From contig CALWZO010000024.1 of NCBI GenBank assembly GCA_944386045.1, positions 1-64,000 on the forward strand: a stretch of 64,000 nucleotides of DNA, in the 5' to 3' direction. The stretch comes from an uncultured Clostridia bacterium. GTDB taxonomy: Bacteria > Bacillota > Clostridia > Oscillospirales > Ruminococcaceae. This document shows positions 1 through 7,524 of the stretch, piece by piece. Numbering within the stretch: the stretch's first letter is position 1; each line of letters begins with the position of its first letter. The notes below the pieces were generated by a model. That model was not told the origin of the DNA. It made no database searches and was given only the letters and a program-made list of their open reading frames with translations. The translations under genes and the position numbers were made by a program.

Positions 1-51
<51 letters not shown>

Positions 52-188
52 TTTCCTTTTAAGGAAAAGCGTGCCGGTTTTCGCCGATGCCTGCTTTGGC
101 AGGCTGAGAGCGTAAAATGCCGAGTGAGGCGAGGCAAGGCACAAAGAAAACATATGTCCGGCAAATGCTGGAGTTTTCAACAAAATAT

Positions 189-264
189 TCCCCTATAGCT
201 CAGTCGGTAGAGCACATGACTGTTAATCATGGGGTCGTTGGTTCGAGTCCAACTGGGGGAGCCA
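189..264 (+). tRNA. tRNA-Asn (GTT)
   Basis: A complete cloverleaf is visible. The 7-bp acceptor stem pairs TCCCCTA with TGGGGGA (one G-U), the D-stem is GCTC/GAGC, the anticodon loop CTGTTAA carries GTT, and the T-arm contains GTTCGAGTCC. The discriminator G is followed by a genome-encoded CCA. It lies about 140 bp after the 5S rRNA and is probably the distal gene of the rRNA operon. Confidence 0.97.
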
Positions 265-269
265 TACAT

Positions 270-304
270 GGCAGGGTATCATACGATACCCTGCCTTTTT
301 TCTT
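270..304 (+). terminator. Rho-independent terminator of the rRNA/tRNA-Asn operon
   Basis: An 11-bp perfect stem (GGCAGGGTATC with GATACCCTGCC) with a 4-nt loop is followed by six T and a T-rich tail. It begins 5 nt after the tRNA CCA. Confidence 0.93.
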
Positions 305-526
305 CCTCAAATTCCTCCGCTGGACGGGGCGTTTTTTTATTTCATTTTGATCGGTTATCCTGCGATATATTAGGTTTGTTTTGGGGTAGGGGTGCTTTGA
401 AAGCGATTTTATCCCTATGCATATTGTCGGCAGACTATGTGAGGGATTTCTTGAATAAAGTATACATAATTTCTATTATAAAGGTATTGTACATTCGGTG
501 TGTAAAATTGCATCTGATTTTTAGTA
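305..526 (+). other. Intergenic stretch with no recognised gene
   Basis: About 220 bp, AT-rich towards its right end, between the tRNA terminator and the thiamine operon promoter. The open frames across it have no plausible ribosome binding site and no family resemblance. I see no RNA element or repeat. Confidence 0.6.
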
Positions 527-555
527 TTGAACATTTGACATATAGGGTGTATAAT
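527..555 (+). promoter_or_regulatory. Promoter of the thiamine salvage operon
   Basis: A TTGAAC -35 (527-532) and a perfect TATAAT -10 (550-555) are separated by 17 bp. Transcription would start just before the TPP riboswitch. A TTGACA at 535-540 is only 9 bp from the -10 and is not used in this reading. Confidence 0.7.
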
Positions 556-562
556 ATACAAA

Positions 563-646
563 AACAGGGGAGCTTGTGTTGCAGGCTGAGAGGAAGTTAT
601 TAACTTCGACCCTTTACCTGATGCGGATAATGCCGCCGTAGGAAGT
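563..646 (+). promoter_or_regulatory. TPP riboswitch (THI element)
   Basis: All the conserved THI-box blocks are in order: AGGGGAGC, then GCTGAGAGG, a short variable hairpin, ACCCTTTACCTGATGCGGATAATGCC in overlapping parts, and GTAGGAAG at the 3' end. It binds thiamine pyrophosphate. With the terminator just downstream it is expected to switch off thiW-thiM-thiE-thiD-tenA by premature termination when TPP is plentiful. Confidence 0.96.
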
Positions 647-663
647 CATTATTACAGATTTTT

Positions 664-700
664 TACAGGGGATACCGCCGGTGTTCCCTGTTTTTATTTT
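664..700 (+). terminator. TPP riboswitch expression-platform terminator
   Basis: ACAGGG pairs with CCCTGT around an inner TACC/GGTG stem, followed by TTTTTATTTT. It lies about 20 nt after the riboswitch aptamer, as expected for transcriptional attenuation. Confidence 0.88.
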
Positions 701-702
701 CC

Positions 703-905
703 GTGAAGGGAGGATACTGCGTTTTGCGGCAAGGCCGCAACGGGCTGAGGGGGAGCGCCCTGGGCTTTGTATATCAGCGATGGGAAGCCGTGTTCCGGCG
801 TGAGAGGAGACCATTAAGTCTTGACCGAGTTTCAGGCGTGTTTTTGGCATGCCTTAATTTGGGAAACGCCGCTGATAAAACGCCGTTTCCGTCTGTTCAA
901 AGGAG
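703..905 (+). other. Structured 5' leader between the attenuator and thiW
   Basis: About 200 nt without a convincing gene separate the attenuator from thiW. Several hairpins can be drawn: TTGCGGC/GCCGCAA (724-740), AGGCGTG/CATGCCT (about 833-855) and GGAAACG/CGTTTCC just upstream of the ribosome binding site. Open frames here on both strands lack ribosome binding sites and family features. It does not match a riboswitch class I recognise. Confidence 0.45.
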
Positions 906-910
906 AAAAA

Positions 911-1429
911 ATGAGTACAAAAAAAGTTAAAAAACTTGCCATGGCTGCAATGCTTACTGCCGTGGCTGTGGTTGGCAGCATGATAAACTTTCCGGTTTTT
1001 GGCAGCAAATGCTCTCCGGTACAGCACATGGTAAATATATTATGTGCGTTTTTTCTGGGGCCTGTATACGGCCTGGCATCAGCTTTTACGGCTTCACTGA
1101 TACGAAATATGCTTAGCCTGGGCAGCGTACTGGCTTTTCCGGGCAGCATGTTTGGCGCACTGCTGTGTGGTTTTACATATAAAAAGACAAAAAATATTTT
1201 TCTGACATGCCGGGCTGAGGTTTTCGGCACTGCGGTTATCGGAGGCCTGGCGGCATATCCGCTTTCGTTGGTTTTTCTGGGAAAAGCAGCCGCAGGAGTA
1301 GCTTTTTATGGGTACATAATACCGTTTTTGGTTTCCACTGCTGTTGGTTCAGCACTTTCCTGGGCTGTATTGACAGCATTGAATTACACGGGCGTTTTGA
1401 GCCGTTTGCAGGAAGAGATGGAGAAGTAA
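911..1429 (+). CDS. thiW: ECF transporter S component ThiW (thiazole precursor uptake)
   Basis: A 172-aa hydrophobic protein with about five to six membrane segments, typical in size for the substrate-binding S component of an energy-coupling factor transporter. ThiW proteins import hydroxyethylthiazole, the substrate of the next gene, and need the shared EcfA/EcfA'/EcfT module, which is not in this window. The start at 911 follows AGGAG at 901-905; an upstream in-frame extension lacks a ribosome binding site. It is first in the TPP-regulated operon and its stop sits directly before thiM. Family placement rests on the Gly/Ala-rich membrane pattern and on context. Confidence 0.9.
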   Translation: MSTKKVKKLAMAAMLTAVAVVGSMINFPVFGSKCSPVQHMVNILCAFFLGPVYGLASAFTASLIRNMLSLGSVLAFPGSMFGALLCGFTYKKTKNIFLTCRAEVFGTAVIGGLAAYPLSLVFLGKAAAGVAFYGYIIPFLVSTAVGSALSWAVLTALNYTGVLSRLQEEMEK

Positions 1430-1430
1430 T

Positions 1431-2249
1431 ATGAAAAAATATATAGAAAATGTAAGGGAAAAGTCTCCTATTGTCCACAATATTACAAATTATGTTACTG
1501 TCAATGACTGTGCCAACATAGTATTGGCTTGTGGTGCATCGCCCATAATGGCAGATGACAGGGACGAAGTGGAGGAGATAACTTCTGTATGTTCCTCTTT
1601 GAATTTAAATATAGGCACACTTAACAGCAGGACGATTGATGCGATGCTTTTGGCAGGGAAAAAAGCCAACCGACTGGGTCATCCTGTAGTTCTGGACCCG
1701 GTGGGTGCAGGTGCATCATCATTGAGGACAAAAACAGCTCTTAAACTGCTGGAGGAAGTAAAGTTCTCTGTAATAAGAGGCAATATTTCTGAAATTAAAA
1801 CCCTTGCCGGCAATGACGGCGCAACACAGGGCGTTGATGCCAATGTGGCGGACAAGGTCACTGATGAAAACCTGGATACCGCCGTGGCCTTTGCCAAAGC
1901 TTTTGCACAAAAAACAGGCGCTGTAATTGCTGTAACCGGTGCTATTGATATAGTATGTGACAGCGAAAAAGCATATATTATACGCAATGGCCACCCGATG
2001 ATGGCTGCTGTAACCGGTACAGGCTGTCAGCTGTCTGCTATGACGGCGGCTTTTGCAGGTGCAAATAAAGAAGATGTGTTGGGAGCTGCTGCCGCCGCGG
2101 TGTGCACCATGGGGCTGGCCGGTGAAATTGCCCATGAAAGGCTTGGACCCATGGACGGAAATTCGTCTTACAGGAATTACATAATAGATGCTGTTTACAA
2201 TATGACGGGGCAGCAGCTGGAAGAAGGAGCCAGATATGAAGTGCGATAA
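1431..2249 (+). CDS. thiM: Hydroxyethylthiazole kinase
   Basis: 272 aa, the normal length. It phosphorylates 4-methyl-5-(2-hydroxyethyl)thiazole for thiamine salvage. It shows the ThiM N-terminal PIVHNITNYVT motif, the LDPVGAGAS substrate and Mg/ATP region near residue 85, and VTGTGCQLS near residue 190, which contains the active-site cysteine of the ribokinase-like fold. It starts one base after the thiW stop and overlaps thiE by 14 bp, so translation is probably coupled. It acts in the cytosol, upstream of ThiE. Confidence 0.97.
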   Translation: MKKYIENVREKSPIVHNITNYVTVNDCANIVLACGASPIMADDRDEVEEITSVCSSLNLNIGTLNSRTIDAMLLAGKKANRLGHPVVLDPVGAGASSLRTKTALKLLEEVKFSVIRGNISEIKTLAGNDGATQGVDANVADKVTDENLDTAVAFAKAFAQKTGAVIAVTGAIDIVCDSEKAYIIRNGHPMMAAVTGTGCQLSAMTAAFAGANKEDVLGAAAAAVCTMGLAGEIAHERLGPMDGNSSYRNYIIDAVYNMTGQQLEEGARYEVR

Positions 2250-2883
2250 AAAACACATGCTTTTATATGCAGTTACAGACAGGGCCTGGGCAAAGGAGAA
2301 AAGCCTGTATCAGCAGGTTGAGGAGGCTTTGAAAGGTGGAGTAACCTGTGTTCAGCTGCGTGAAAAAAGTCTTTCCGATGAAGAATTTTTACAGGAAGCA
2401 GTTGAAATCAAGGCGCTGTGTCAAAGGTACAATGTTCCGCTGTTTATAAATGATAATGTATTCGTTGCGCTTAAATGTGGCGCCGACGGCGTACATGTAG
2501 GTCAGGATGACATGGCGGTATCAGAAGTGCGCAGTATTGTGGGAGAAAACATGATGATAGGTGTATCTGCCCATAGCGTAGAGGAAGCGCTGGAAGCAGT
2601 GAAAAACGGCGCCGACTGCCTGGGAGTAGGCGCGATGTTTGCCACATCCACCAAAGCGGACGCAAATGTCCTGTCCTGGCAGACGCTGCACGATATATGC
2701 CATGAGGTAGATGTCCCGGTGGTTGCAATAGGAGGACTGAACAAAGATAATATTCCGTCACTTGCCAGAAGCGGAGTTGACGGCGTTGCCCTGGTAAGTG
2801 CAATATTTGCCAGTGAAGATATCGAAAGTGAATGCCGCCGGCTTTTTGGCACTGTTTACAATATGGTAAACAGCGATATATAA
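2236..2883 (+). CDS. thiE: Thiamine-phosphate synthase
   Basis: 215 aa TIM-barrel enzyme that joins HMP-pyrophosphate and thiazole phosphate to give thiamine monophosphate. Visible family motifs are VQLREK near residue 36, FINDN near residue 70, GVHVGQDDM near residue 85, GVSAHS near residue 107, GVGAMFATSTK near residue 130 and AIGGL near residue 162. The start overlaps the end of thiM and has AAGGAG at about 2222-2227. It is the joining step between the thiM product and the thiD product encoded on either side. Confidence 0.97.
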   Translation: MKCDKKHMLLYAVTDRAWAKEKSLYQQVEEALKGGVTCVQLREKSLSDEEFLQEAVEIKALCQRYNVPLFINDNVFVALKCGADGVHVGQDDMAVSEVRSIVGENMMIGVSAHSVEEALEAVKNGADCLGVGAMFATSTKADANVLSWQTLHDICHEVDVPVVAIGGLNKDNIPSLARSGVDGVALVSAIFASEDIESECRRLFGTVYNMVNSDI

Positions 2884-3006
2884 AACTTGATATTTAAGGG
2901 GATGTACAGCAGGAACAGCTCTGCTGAACATATATAAGCGGTATATCGGGGGCACCACTTTATGCCGCTGTAAAAAACGATGCTGAAAAGGAAAGGAGAA
3001 TTTCAA

Positions 3007-3819
3007 ATGAAGATGAAAACAGCATTGACCATTGCAGGAAGCGATTGCAGTGGAGGCGCCGGTATACAGGCAGATATAAAAACTATGACGATGAATGGCG
3101 TTTACGCCATGAGCGCCATAACCGCATTGACTGCCCAGAACACTACCGGTGTATCTGATATTCTGGAATCAACCCCTGATTTTTTAAAAGCTCAGCTGGA
3201 TATGGTATTTACTGATATCCGCCCCGATGCGGTGAAGATTGGTATGGTTTCTGACAGCCGGCTGATAAAAGCTATAGAAGAAAAACTGACATATTATCAG
3301 GCTGAAAATATTGTTGTGGACCCTGTAATGGTTGCCACATCCGGGGCTGACTTGCTGAAAAGTGACGCTGTAAAAGCCATGACAGAGTATCTGCTGCCGT
3401 TGGCCAGCCTGGTTACTCCCAATATACCGGAAGCACAGGTTTTGTCCGGTATGGAAATTGAAAACGAAGACGACATGGAAAAGGCTGCGCTGTACATAAA
3501 CAAAACCTACGGCTGCGCGGTGCTGCTTAAAGGCGGACATAATATAAATGATGCCAATGACCTGCTGTGCAAAGATGGAAAACTGAAATGGTTTTACGGC
3601 AAGAGGGTAAACAACCCAAACACTCACGGGACAGGCTGTACCCTTTCCAGCGCCATAGCTGCTAACCTTGCAAAGGGATTTGATATGGATACTTCCGTAC
3701 AGCGCGCAAAGGATTATATTTCCGGTGCCTTGTCGGCAATGCTTGATCTGGGAAAAGGCTCCGGCCCGATGAACCATGCTTTTGACCTGGCAGGTGAGTT
3801 TTCAAAGGAGGCTGAATGA
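3007..3819 (+). CDS. thiD: Bifunctional hydroxymethylpyrimidine kinase / HMP-phosphate kinase
   Basis: 270 aa, the usual length. It phosphorylates HMP twice to HMP-PP for ThiE. Motifs are TIAGSDCSGGAGIQAD at the N terminus, MNGVYAMSAITALTAQNT, VVDPVMVATSG near residue 105 and HGTGCTLSSAIA near residue 205, which contains the catalytic region. I chose ATG 3007 because AAAGGAG sits 8 nt upstream; an in-frame ATG at 2980 has none. The 120-bp gap after thiE holds two hairpins, CAGCAG/CTGCTG (about 2907-2926) and a 9-bp stem closing at about 2966, so expression of the distal genes could be tuned here. Confidence 0.97.
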   Translation: MKMKTALTIAGSDCSGGAGIQADIKTMTMNGVYAMSAITALTAQNTTGVSDILESTPDFLKAQLDMVFTDIRPDAVKIGMVSDSRLIKAIEEKLTYYQAENIVVDPVMVATSGADLLKSDAVKAMTEYLLPLASLVTPNIPEAQVLSGMEIENEDDMEKAALYINKTYGCAVLLKGGHNINDANDLLCKDGKLKWFYGKRVNNPNTHGTGCTLSSAIAANLAKGFDMDTSVQRAKDYISGALSAMLDLGKGSGPMNHAFDLAGEFSKEAE

Positions 3820-4484
3820 ATATGAAATGCACCGATTATCTGCTTCAGGCGACAGATGAAATATGGAAAAGTTACTGCCGTCACCCCTTTGTAAAAGGAA
3901 TACGGGACGGCAGCCTGGACAGGGAAAAATTCAGATATTATATAATTCAGGATTACCTGTACCTTATAGATTACGCCAGGACTTTTGCCATAGGAGTTGC
4001 AAAGGCAAAAAGCGCCCGCACAACAAATATTTTTTCAGGGTATATATCTTTGCTGACTGGCAGTGAAATGAGTATACATCACGGATATATGGGAAAATTT
4101 GCTGTCAGCCAGCAGGAGGTGGACAACACCCCCAGGGCGCTGGACAACCTTTCGTATACATCCTATATGCTGAGGGTAGCTTATGAAGAGGGAGAGGCCG
4201 AAATACTGGCCGCAATTCTTTCCTGCGCTTACAGCTATGAGTTCATTGCAAAAGACATGGTCAGAAATAATCCGGACTGTGTAAATGACCCGTTTTACGG
4301 CGAGTGGATACAGGGGTATATATCCCAAAAATATTCTGACGGAAATGTACTGCTTATGGATACCCTCAACCGGTTGACGGCAGATTATACACAGGAACAG
4401 ATACAGCATCTGGTGGACATATTCACTGCGTGCTCCAGGTACGAGTATATGTTTTGGGAAATGTCCTGGAATATGTCTGTGTAG
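3816..4484 (+). CDS. tenA: TenA-family thiaminase II (aminopyrimidine aminohydrolase)
   Basis: 222 aa, a normal TenA. The family releases HMP from thiamine or hydrolyses aminopyrimidine breakdown products, feeding ThiD. Motifs are HPFVKGIRDGSLDREKF, YYIIQDYLYL near residue 45, ILSCAYSYE near residue 137 (the cysteine aligns with the TenA nucleophile) and a C-terminal YEYMFWEMSW with the conserved acidic residue. It overlaps the thiD stop by ATGA; a second in-frame ATG at 3822 is equally possible and has better spacing from AAAGGAG. With no thiC, thiG or thiS in view, the operon is a salvage system. Confidence 0.93.
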   Translation: MNMKCTDYLLQATDEIWKSYCRHPFVKGIRDGSLDREKFRYYIIQDYLYLIDYARTFAIGVAKAKSARTTNIFSGYISLLTGSEMSIHHGYMGKFAVSQQEVDNTPRALDNLSYTSYMLRVAYEEGEAEILAAILSCAYSYEFIAKDMVRNNPDCVNDPFYGEWIQGYISQKYSDGNVLLMDTLNRLTADYTQEQIQHLVDIFTACSRYEYMFWEMSWNMSV

Positions 4485-4604
4485 CAGTGGCGGGACAACA
4501 TATGCGAATAATTTTTGAAAAAACGCCCAAAATTTATAAAGCTGCTGCAATATTTTGCGCTGCATAGTCGTGTTATATATGAAAATAAATAATTGAGGTG
4601 TTTT

Positions 4605-5093
4605 ATGAAAAAAGTATTTGCATTGTTTGCAGTGTGTCTGGTGTTTATGACTTTTGTAACCGGATGTTCGTCCAAAAGGGACTATACCAACGATGAACTG
4701 ATACGGATAATCAACGAAAACGGCGGCGAAGGTGCCGAATACAACCCGGCGCGGGCCTTTGACAGCGAAGAAGGTGTCCGGCCCATGTTTTATGAAAGCT
4801 ACGAGATAGACAAAGAAAATATTCAGGCCGGCGCACAGTCAGTCAGCCTGATAAATGTCAAGGCCTACGGTATTCTTCTGATACAGCCGAAAGAAGACAA
4901 GTCCGAAGAGGTTATGGAAGATCTGAACGGCTATGTGGAAAAGATGAAGAAATCTTTTGAAAACTATCTCCGGGACCAGTATGAAGTGGCAAATTCCACA
5001 ATTCTGAAACAGCAGGATGACGGACTGATAATACTGGTAATGGCGGAAGATGCCCAGACAATATATGACAATATTGTAAAGCGGTTAGGCTGA
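4605..5093 (+). CDS. DUF4358-family lipoprotein
   Basis: 162 aa. A signal peptide with lipobox VTGC near residue 22 predicts a lipid-anchored extracellular protein. The rest resembles DUF4358: a predicted alpha/beta domain with NVKAYGILLIQP, a SFENYLRDQYEVA helix and LIILVMAED near the C terminus. I know of no established function; these proteins recur in clostridial genomes, often beside surface acyltransferase genes. I chose ATG 4605 over the upstream in-frame start because the lipoprotein signal begins MKKVF and a GAGGTG lies ahead of it. It is 120 bp after tenA and may be transcribed separately. A second family member is at 15523-16062. Confidence 0.75.
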   Translation: MKKVFALFAVCLVFMTFVTGCSSKRDYTNDELIRIINENGGEGAEYNPARAFDSEEGVRPMFYESYEIDKENIQAGAQSVSLINVKAYGILLIQPKEDKSEEVMEDLNGYVEKMKKSFENYLRDQYEVANSTILKQQDDGLIILVMAEDAQTIYDNIVKRLG

Positions 5094-5106
5094 TAATATT
5101 AAATAC

Positions 5107-5152
5107 AAAAACAGAGCAGGGAATTGCAATAAATTCCCTGCTCTGTTTTTAT
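5107..5152. terminator. Bidirectional rho-independent terminator
   Basis: A 15-bp perfect stem (5111-5125 with 5132-5146) and a 6-nt loop are flanked by A-runs on the left and T-runs on the right. It can terminate both the DUF4358 gene and the convergent metalloregulator gene. Confidence 0.93.
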
Positions 5153-5157
5153 AAAAA

Positions 5158-5517
5158 TCATTTCAATAAAGCTTTCAGTGCGTTGAATGTATCATCGCTT
5201 ATAACATGTTCTATCTTGCATGCGTCTTCTTCCGCAATATCAGCCGCCACACCTATCTTTTCAAAAATAGCGGTCAATACATTATGCCTTTCATATATGC
5301 GCAAAGCGTGTTCCTCGCCTTTCTGCGTAAAAGATATAAAGCCCTCCGGGCTGACGGTTATGTATTCCCCTTTTTTCAGAATGCCCAAAGCACGGCTTAC
5401 ACTGGGCTTTGAGTAACCGGTATAATTGGCTATGTCAATGGCTCTGACCTGCGGTGTTTCTTTTCTCAAAACCAGAATGGCCTCAAGATACATTTCTCCG
5501 GATTCCTGAATTTTCAT
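5158..5517 (-). CDS. DtxR/MntR-family metal-dependent transcriptional regulator
   Basis: 119 aa, the short form without a C-terminal SH3-like domain. An N-terminal winged helix-turn-helix (IDIANYTGYSKPSVSRAL, residues about 28-45, where the family often has LGVSPSSVS or similar) is followed by the dimerisation and metal-binding helices with the RHNVLTAIF-like segment, the E-D-A-C-KIEH motif and a C-terminal helix. Members repress manganese or iron uptake when metal-loaded. I chose the start at 5517, with AGAGGTG upstream, over a longer frame beginning at 5556. No metal transporter is adjacent, so the metal cannot be assigned; the MntP/YtaF-like gene at 9693-10211 is a possible target. Confidence 0.85.
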   Translation of the reverse strand: MKIQESGEMYLEAILVLRKETPQVRAIDIANYTGYSKPSVSRALGILKKGEYITVSPEGFISFTQKGEEHALRIYERHNVLTAIFEKIGVAADIAEEDACKIEHVISDDTFNALKALLK

Positions 5518-5611
5518 TTTTACACCTCTGTTAATATGCTGTATATATTCTAACATAACAAACTGTTTATTTCAACTTATCCGGCGGACAGCCGGACGCA
5601 AAACAGTAAAA

Positions 5612-5643
5612 ATAAAAAGCTCACTGAAAAACAGTGAGCTTTA
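5612..5643 (-). terminator. Terminator after tRNA-Ser
   Basis: AAGCTCACTG pairs with CAGTGAGCTT around an A5 loop; on the minus strand it is followed by TTTTTATTTTTA. It lies 7 nt beyond the tRNA 3' end. Confidence 0.9.
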
Positions 5644-5649
5644 ATCCTA

Positions 5650-5740
5650 TGGCGGAGAGAGGGGGATTCGAACCCCCGGCACGGTATTACCGTGCACCCG
5701 CGTTCCAGGCGAGCACCTTAAACCACTCAGACATCTCTCC
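5650..5740 (-). tRNA. tRNA-Ser (GGA)
   Basis: On the minus strand: acceptor GGAGAGA/TCTCTCC, anticodon GGA in CTGGAAC, a long variable arm (TGCACGG..CCGTGC) typical of class II tRNAs, T-loop GGTTCGAATCC, discriminator G and an encoded CCA. The length is 91 nt. Confidence 0.97.
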
Positions 5741-6119
5741 GTAGGTGTTTAACGCCTAATCAGTATACTATTTTTCGACGCAGTTGTCAATAGTTTTTTT
5801 TTAATATTTTTTCTCCGGAAAATAGGATGTAAAAATACATAGTTAATAAAATCAATGTAATATGTTGATTAAATTTATATAAGTTGCACATAATGTAAGC
5901 TTTATATTTGTGCAAATTGCACTTATATAATAAAAATAAAAATTATATTTATGTTTATAATATAAATAAAATATCATAAATATATTATTTAATTGCTTAT
6001 ATTTTATCAAAACATTATTTATTTCTTAATTTAGCATTTTTTGTTTACAGCATGAACTTCCTTTGATAAAATAAAAATAAGTTCATTTGCGTAAAAAAAT
6101 TATTTGCGGGGGTAAGATT
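5741..6119. promoter_or_regulatory. AT-rich regulatory gap upstream of aspA with palindromes
   Basis: About 380 bp, very AT-rich, without a gene. It contains a perfect 13-bp palindrome GTGCAAATTGCAC (5910-5922) with another TTGCAC half-site at 5884-5889, and an inverted repeat ATGAACTT (6052-6059) / AAGTTCAT (6079-6086) 34 bp before the aspA start. These could be operators for the aspA-malic enzyme unit. I do not recognise the cognate regulator. Confidence 0.4.
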
Positions 6120-7511
6120 ATGAACTATCGACTGGAAAGCGACTCTGTGGGCGAAAAGCAGGTGCCTGCTGACGCTTATTATGGCGTACAGACCTTGCGT
6201 GCTCATGAAAACTTCAACATCACAGGATACAGACTGCCCGGAGTCCTGATAGACTCGCTGGCGCAGATAAAAAAGGCCTGTGCCATCACAAACCGGCGGG
6301 GAGGAGACCTGGAAAAGGGCATTGCAGATGCTATTGTCAGCGCCTGCGATGATATCCTTGCAGGTGCCTATCATGAACAGTTCATTGTGGATCCTATTCA
6401 GGGCGGTGCCGGTACAAGCACAAACATGAATGCCAACGAAGTGATTGCCAACATCGCTTTGGAAAAGCTGGGCAAGGAGAAGGGCGATTATCAGTTTTGC
6501 CATCCCAATGACCATGTAAATATGGCCCAGTCCACAAACGATGTGTATCCCACATCCCTGAAGCTGGCTATATACAAAACAGGCCTGAAACTTATCGACA
6601 AACTGACAGAGCTGGAAACAGCCCTGGGCGAAAAGGCAGAGGAATTCCGGGATATACTGAAAATCGGCCGCACACAGCTGATGGATGCTGTGCCGATAAC
6701 CCTGGGACAGGAATTCAAAGCCTATGCCAGCGCGGTAAAAAGGGCAAAAAGAATAATAGCAGCTTCACTGGAAGAAATGAAAACAGTAAACATGGCCGCT
6801 ACAGCCATCGGCACCGGAATAAACACCAGTGAATATTTCTTCCACAATGTTACAGACAGCCTCAGCCTTGTTACAGGTATACAGCTGACACAGGCAGCGG
6901 ATATGGTGGATGGCACACAGAACATCGACAGCTTTACCGTTGTTTCCTCTGCGCTGAAAACCTGCGCAGTGGCACTGTCCAAAATGGCCAATGACATAAG
7001 ACTGATGAACAGCGGCCCCAAGGCAGGCCTGGGAGAAATTACAATACCTGCAAAACAGAACGGCTCTTCCATAATGCCGGGCAAAATCAATCCGGTTATA
7101 CCGGAAGTACTCAACCAGTGCTGTTTTGCTGTTATCGGTAATGATATGACAGTTACCATGGCTTGTGAAGCCGGCCAGCTGGAGCTGAACGCCTTTGAAC
7201 CGGTAGTGTTCCAGCGCATATACGAATCCATGACAATGCTGACAAACGGGGTTGACACATTTATAGAAAACTGCGTGAAAGGCATTGTGGCCAACAAGGA
7301 CAAATGCCATGACCTTCTTTATAACTCCACAGGCTTTGTCACCGCACTGTGCCCTGTGCTGGGATACAAGAAATCAGCAGAAATAGCCAAAAAGTTTTTG
7401 AAGGACGGCACCCCGATAATAGAAGGTGCCCTGGCGGCCGGTATGACACAGCAGCAGCTGGACGAACTTTTGAACCCGGAAAAACTTGCCAGACAGTTTG
7501 AAAAGAAATAA
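6120..7511 (+). CDS. aspA: Aspartate ammonia-lyase
   Basis: 463 aa, in line with the fumarase II/aspartase superfamily. It deaminates L-aspartate to fumarate and ammonia. The superfamily signature GSSIMPGKINPVIPE (near residue 310) carries the flexible-loop catalytic serine, and NPVIPE favours aspartase over class II fumarase. Other conserved blocks are GGAGTSTNMNANEV near residue 95 and NDHVNMAQSTNDVYPT near residue 132. I chose ATG 6120 after GCGGGGGT; an upstream in-frame start lacks the family N terminus. A malic enzyme follows 13 bp later in the same transcript, pointing to aspartate catabolism through fumarate and malate. Confidence 0.92.
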   Translation: MNYRLESDSVGEKQVPADAYYGVQTLRAHENFNITGYRLPGVLIDSLAQIKKACAITNRRGGDLEKGIADAIVSACDDILAGAYHEQFIVDPIQGGAGTSTNMNANEVIANIALEKLGKEKGDYQFCHPNDHVNMAQSTNDVYPTSLKLAIYKTGLKLIDKLTELETALGEKAEEFRDILKIGRTQLMDAVPITLGQEFKAYASAVKRAKRIIAASLEEMKTVNMAATAIGTGINTSEYFFHNVTDSLSLVTGIQLTQAADMVDGTQNIDSFTVVSSALKTCAVALSKMANDIRLMNSGPKAGLGEITIPAKQNGSSIMPGKINPVIPEVLNQCCFAVIGNDMTVTMACEAGQLELNAFEPVVFQRIYESMTMLTNGVDTFIENCVKGIVANKDKCHDLLYNSTGFVTALCPVLGYKKSAEIAKKFLKDGTPIIEGALAAGMTQQQLDELLNPEKLARQFEKK

Positions 7512-7524
7512 GGGGTAAATTATT

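Noticed and set aside
535..555. TTGACA at 535-540 as -35 of the thiamine promoter
   Set aside because: Only 9 bp from the TATAAT, so the TTGAAC at 527-532 with 17 bp spacing is preferred.
117..603. Two overlapping open frames across tRNA-Asn and its terminator
   Set aside because: They read through a tRNA and a terminator, have no binding site and no protein-like composition.
614..930. Open frames on both strands in the thiW leader
   Set aside because: They overlap the riboswitch terminator and the thiW start, lack ribosome binding sites and show no family match; treated as an untranslated leader.
6120..7511. Class II fumarase instead of aspartase
   Set aside because: The signature reads GSSIMPGKINPVIPE; the NPVIPE ending favours aspartase. 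The reading is not absolute.
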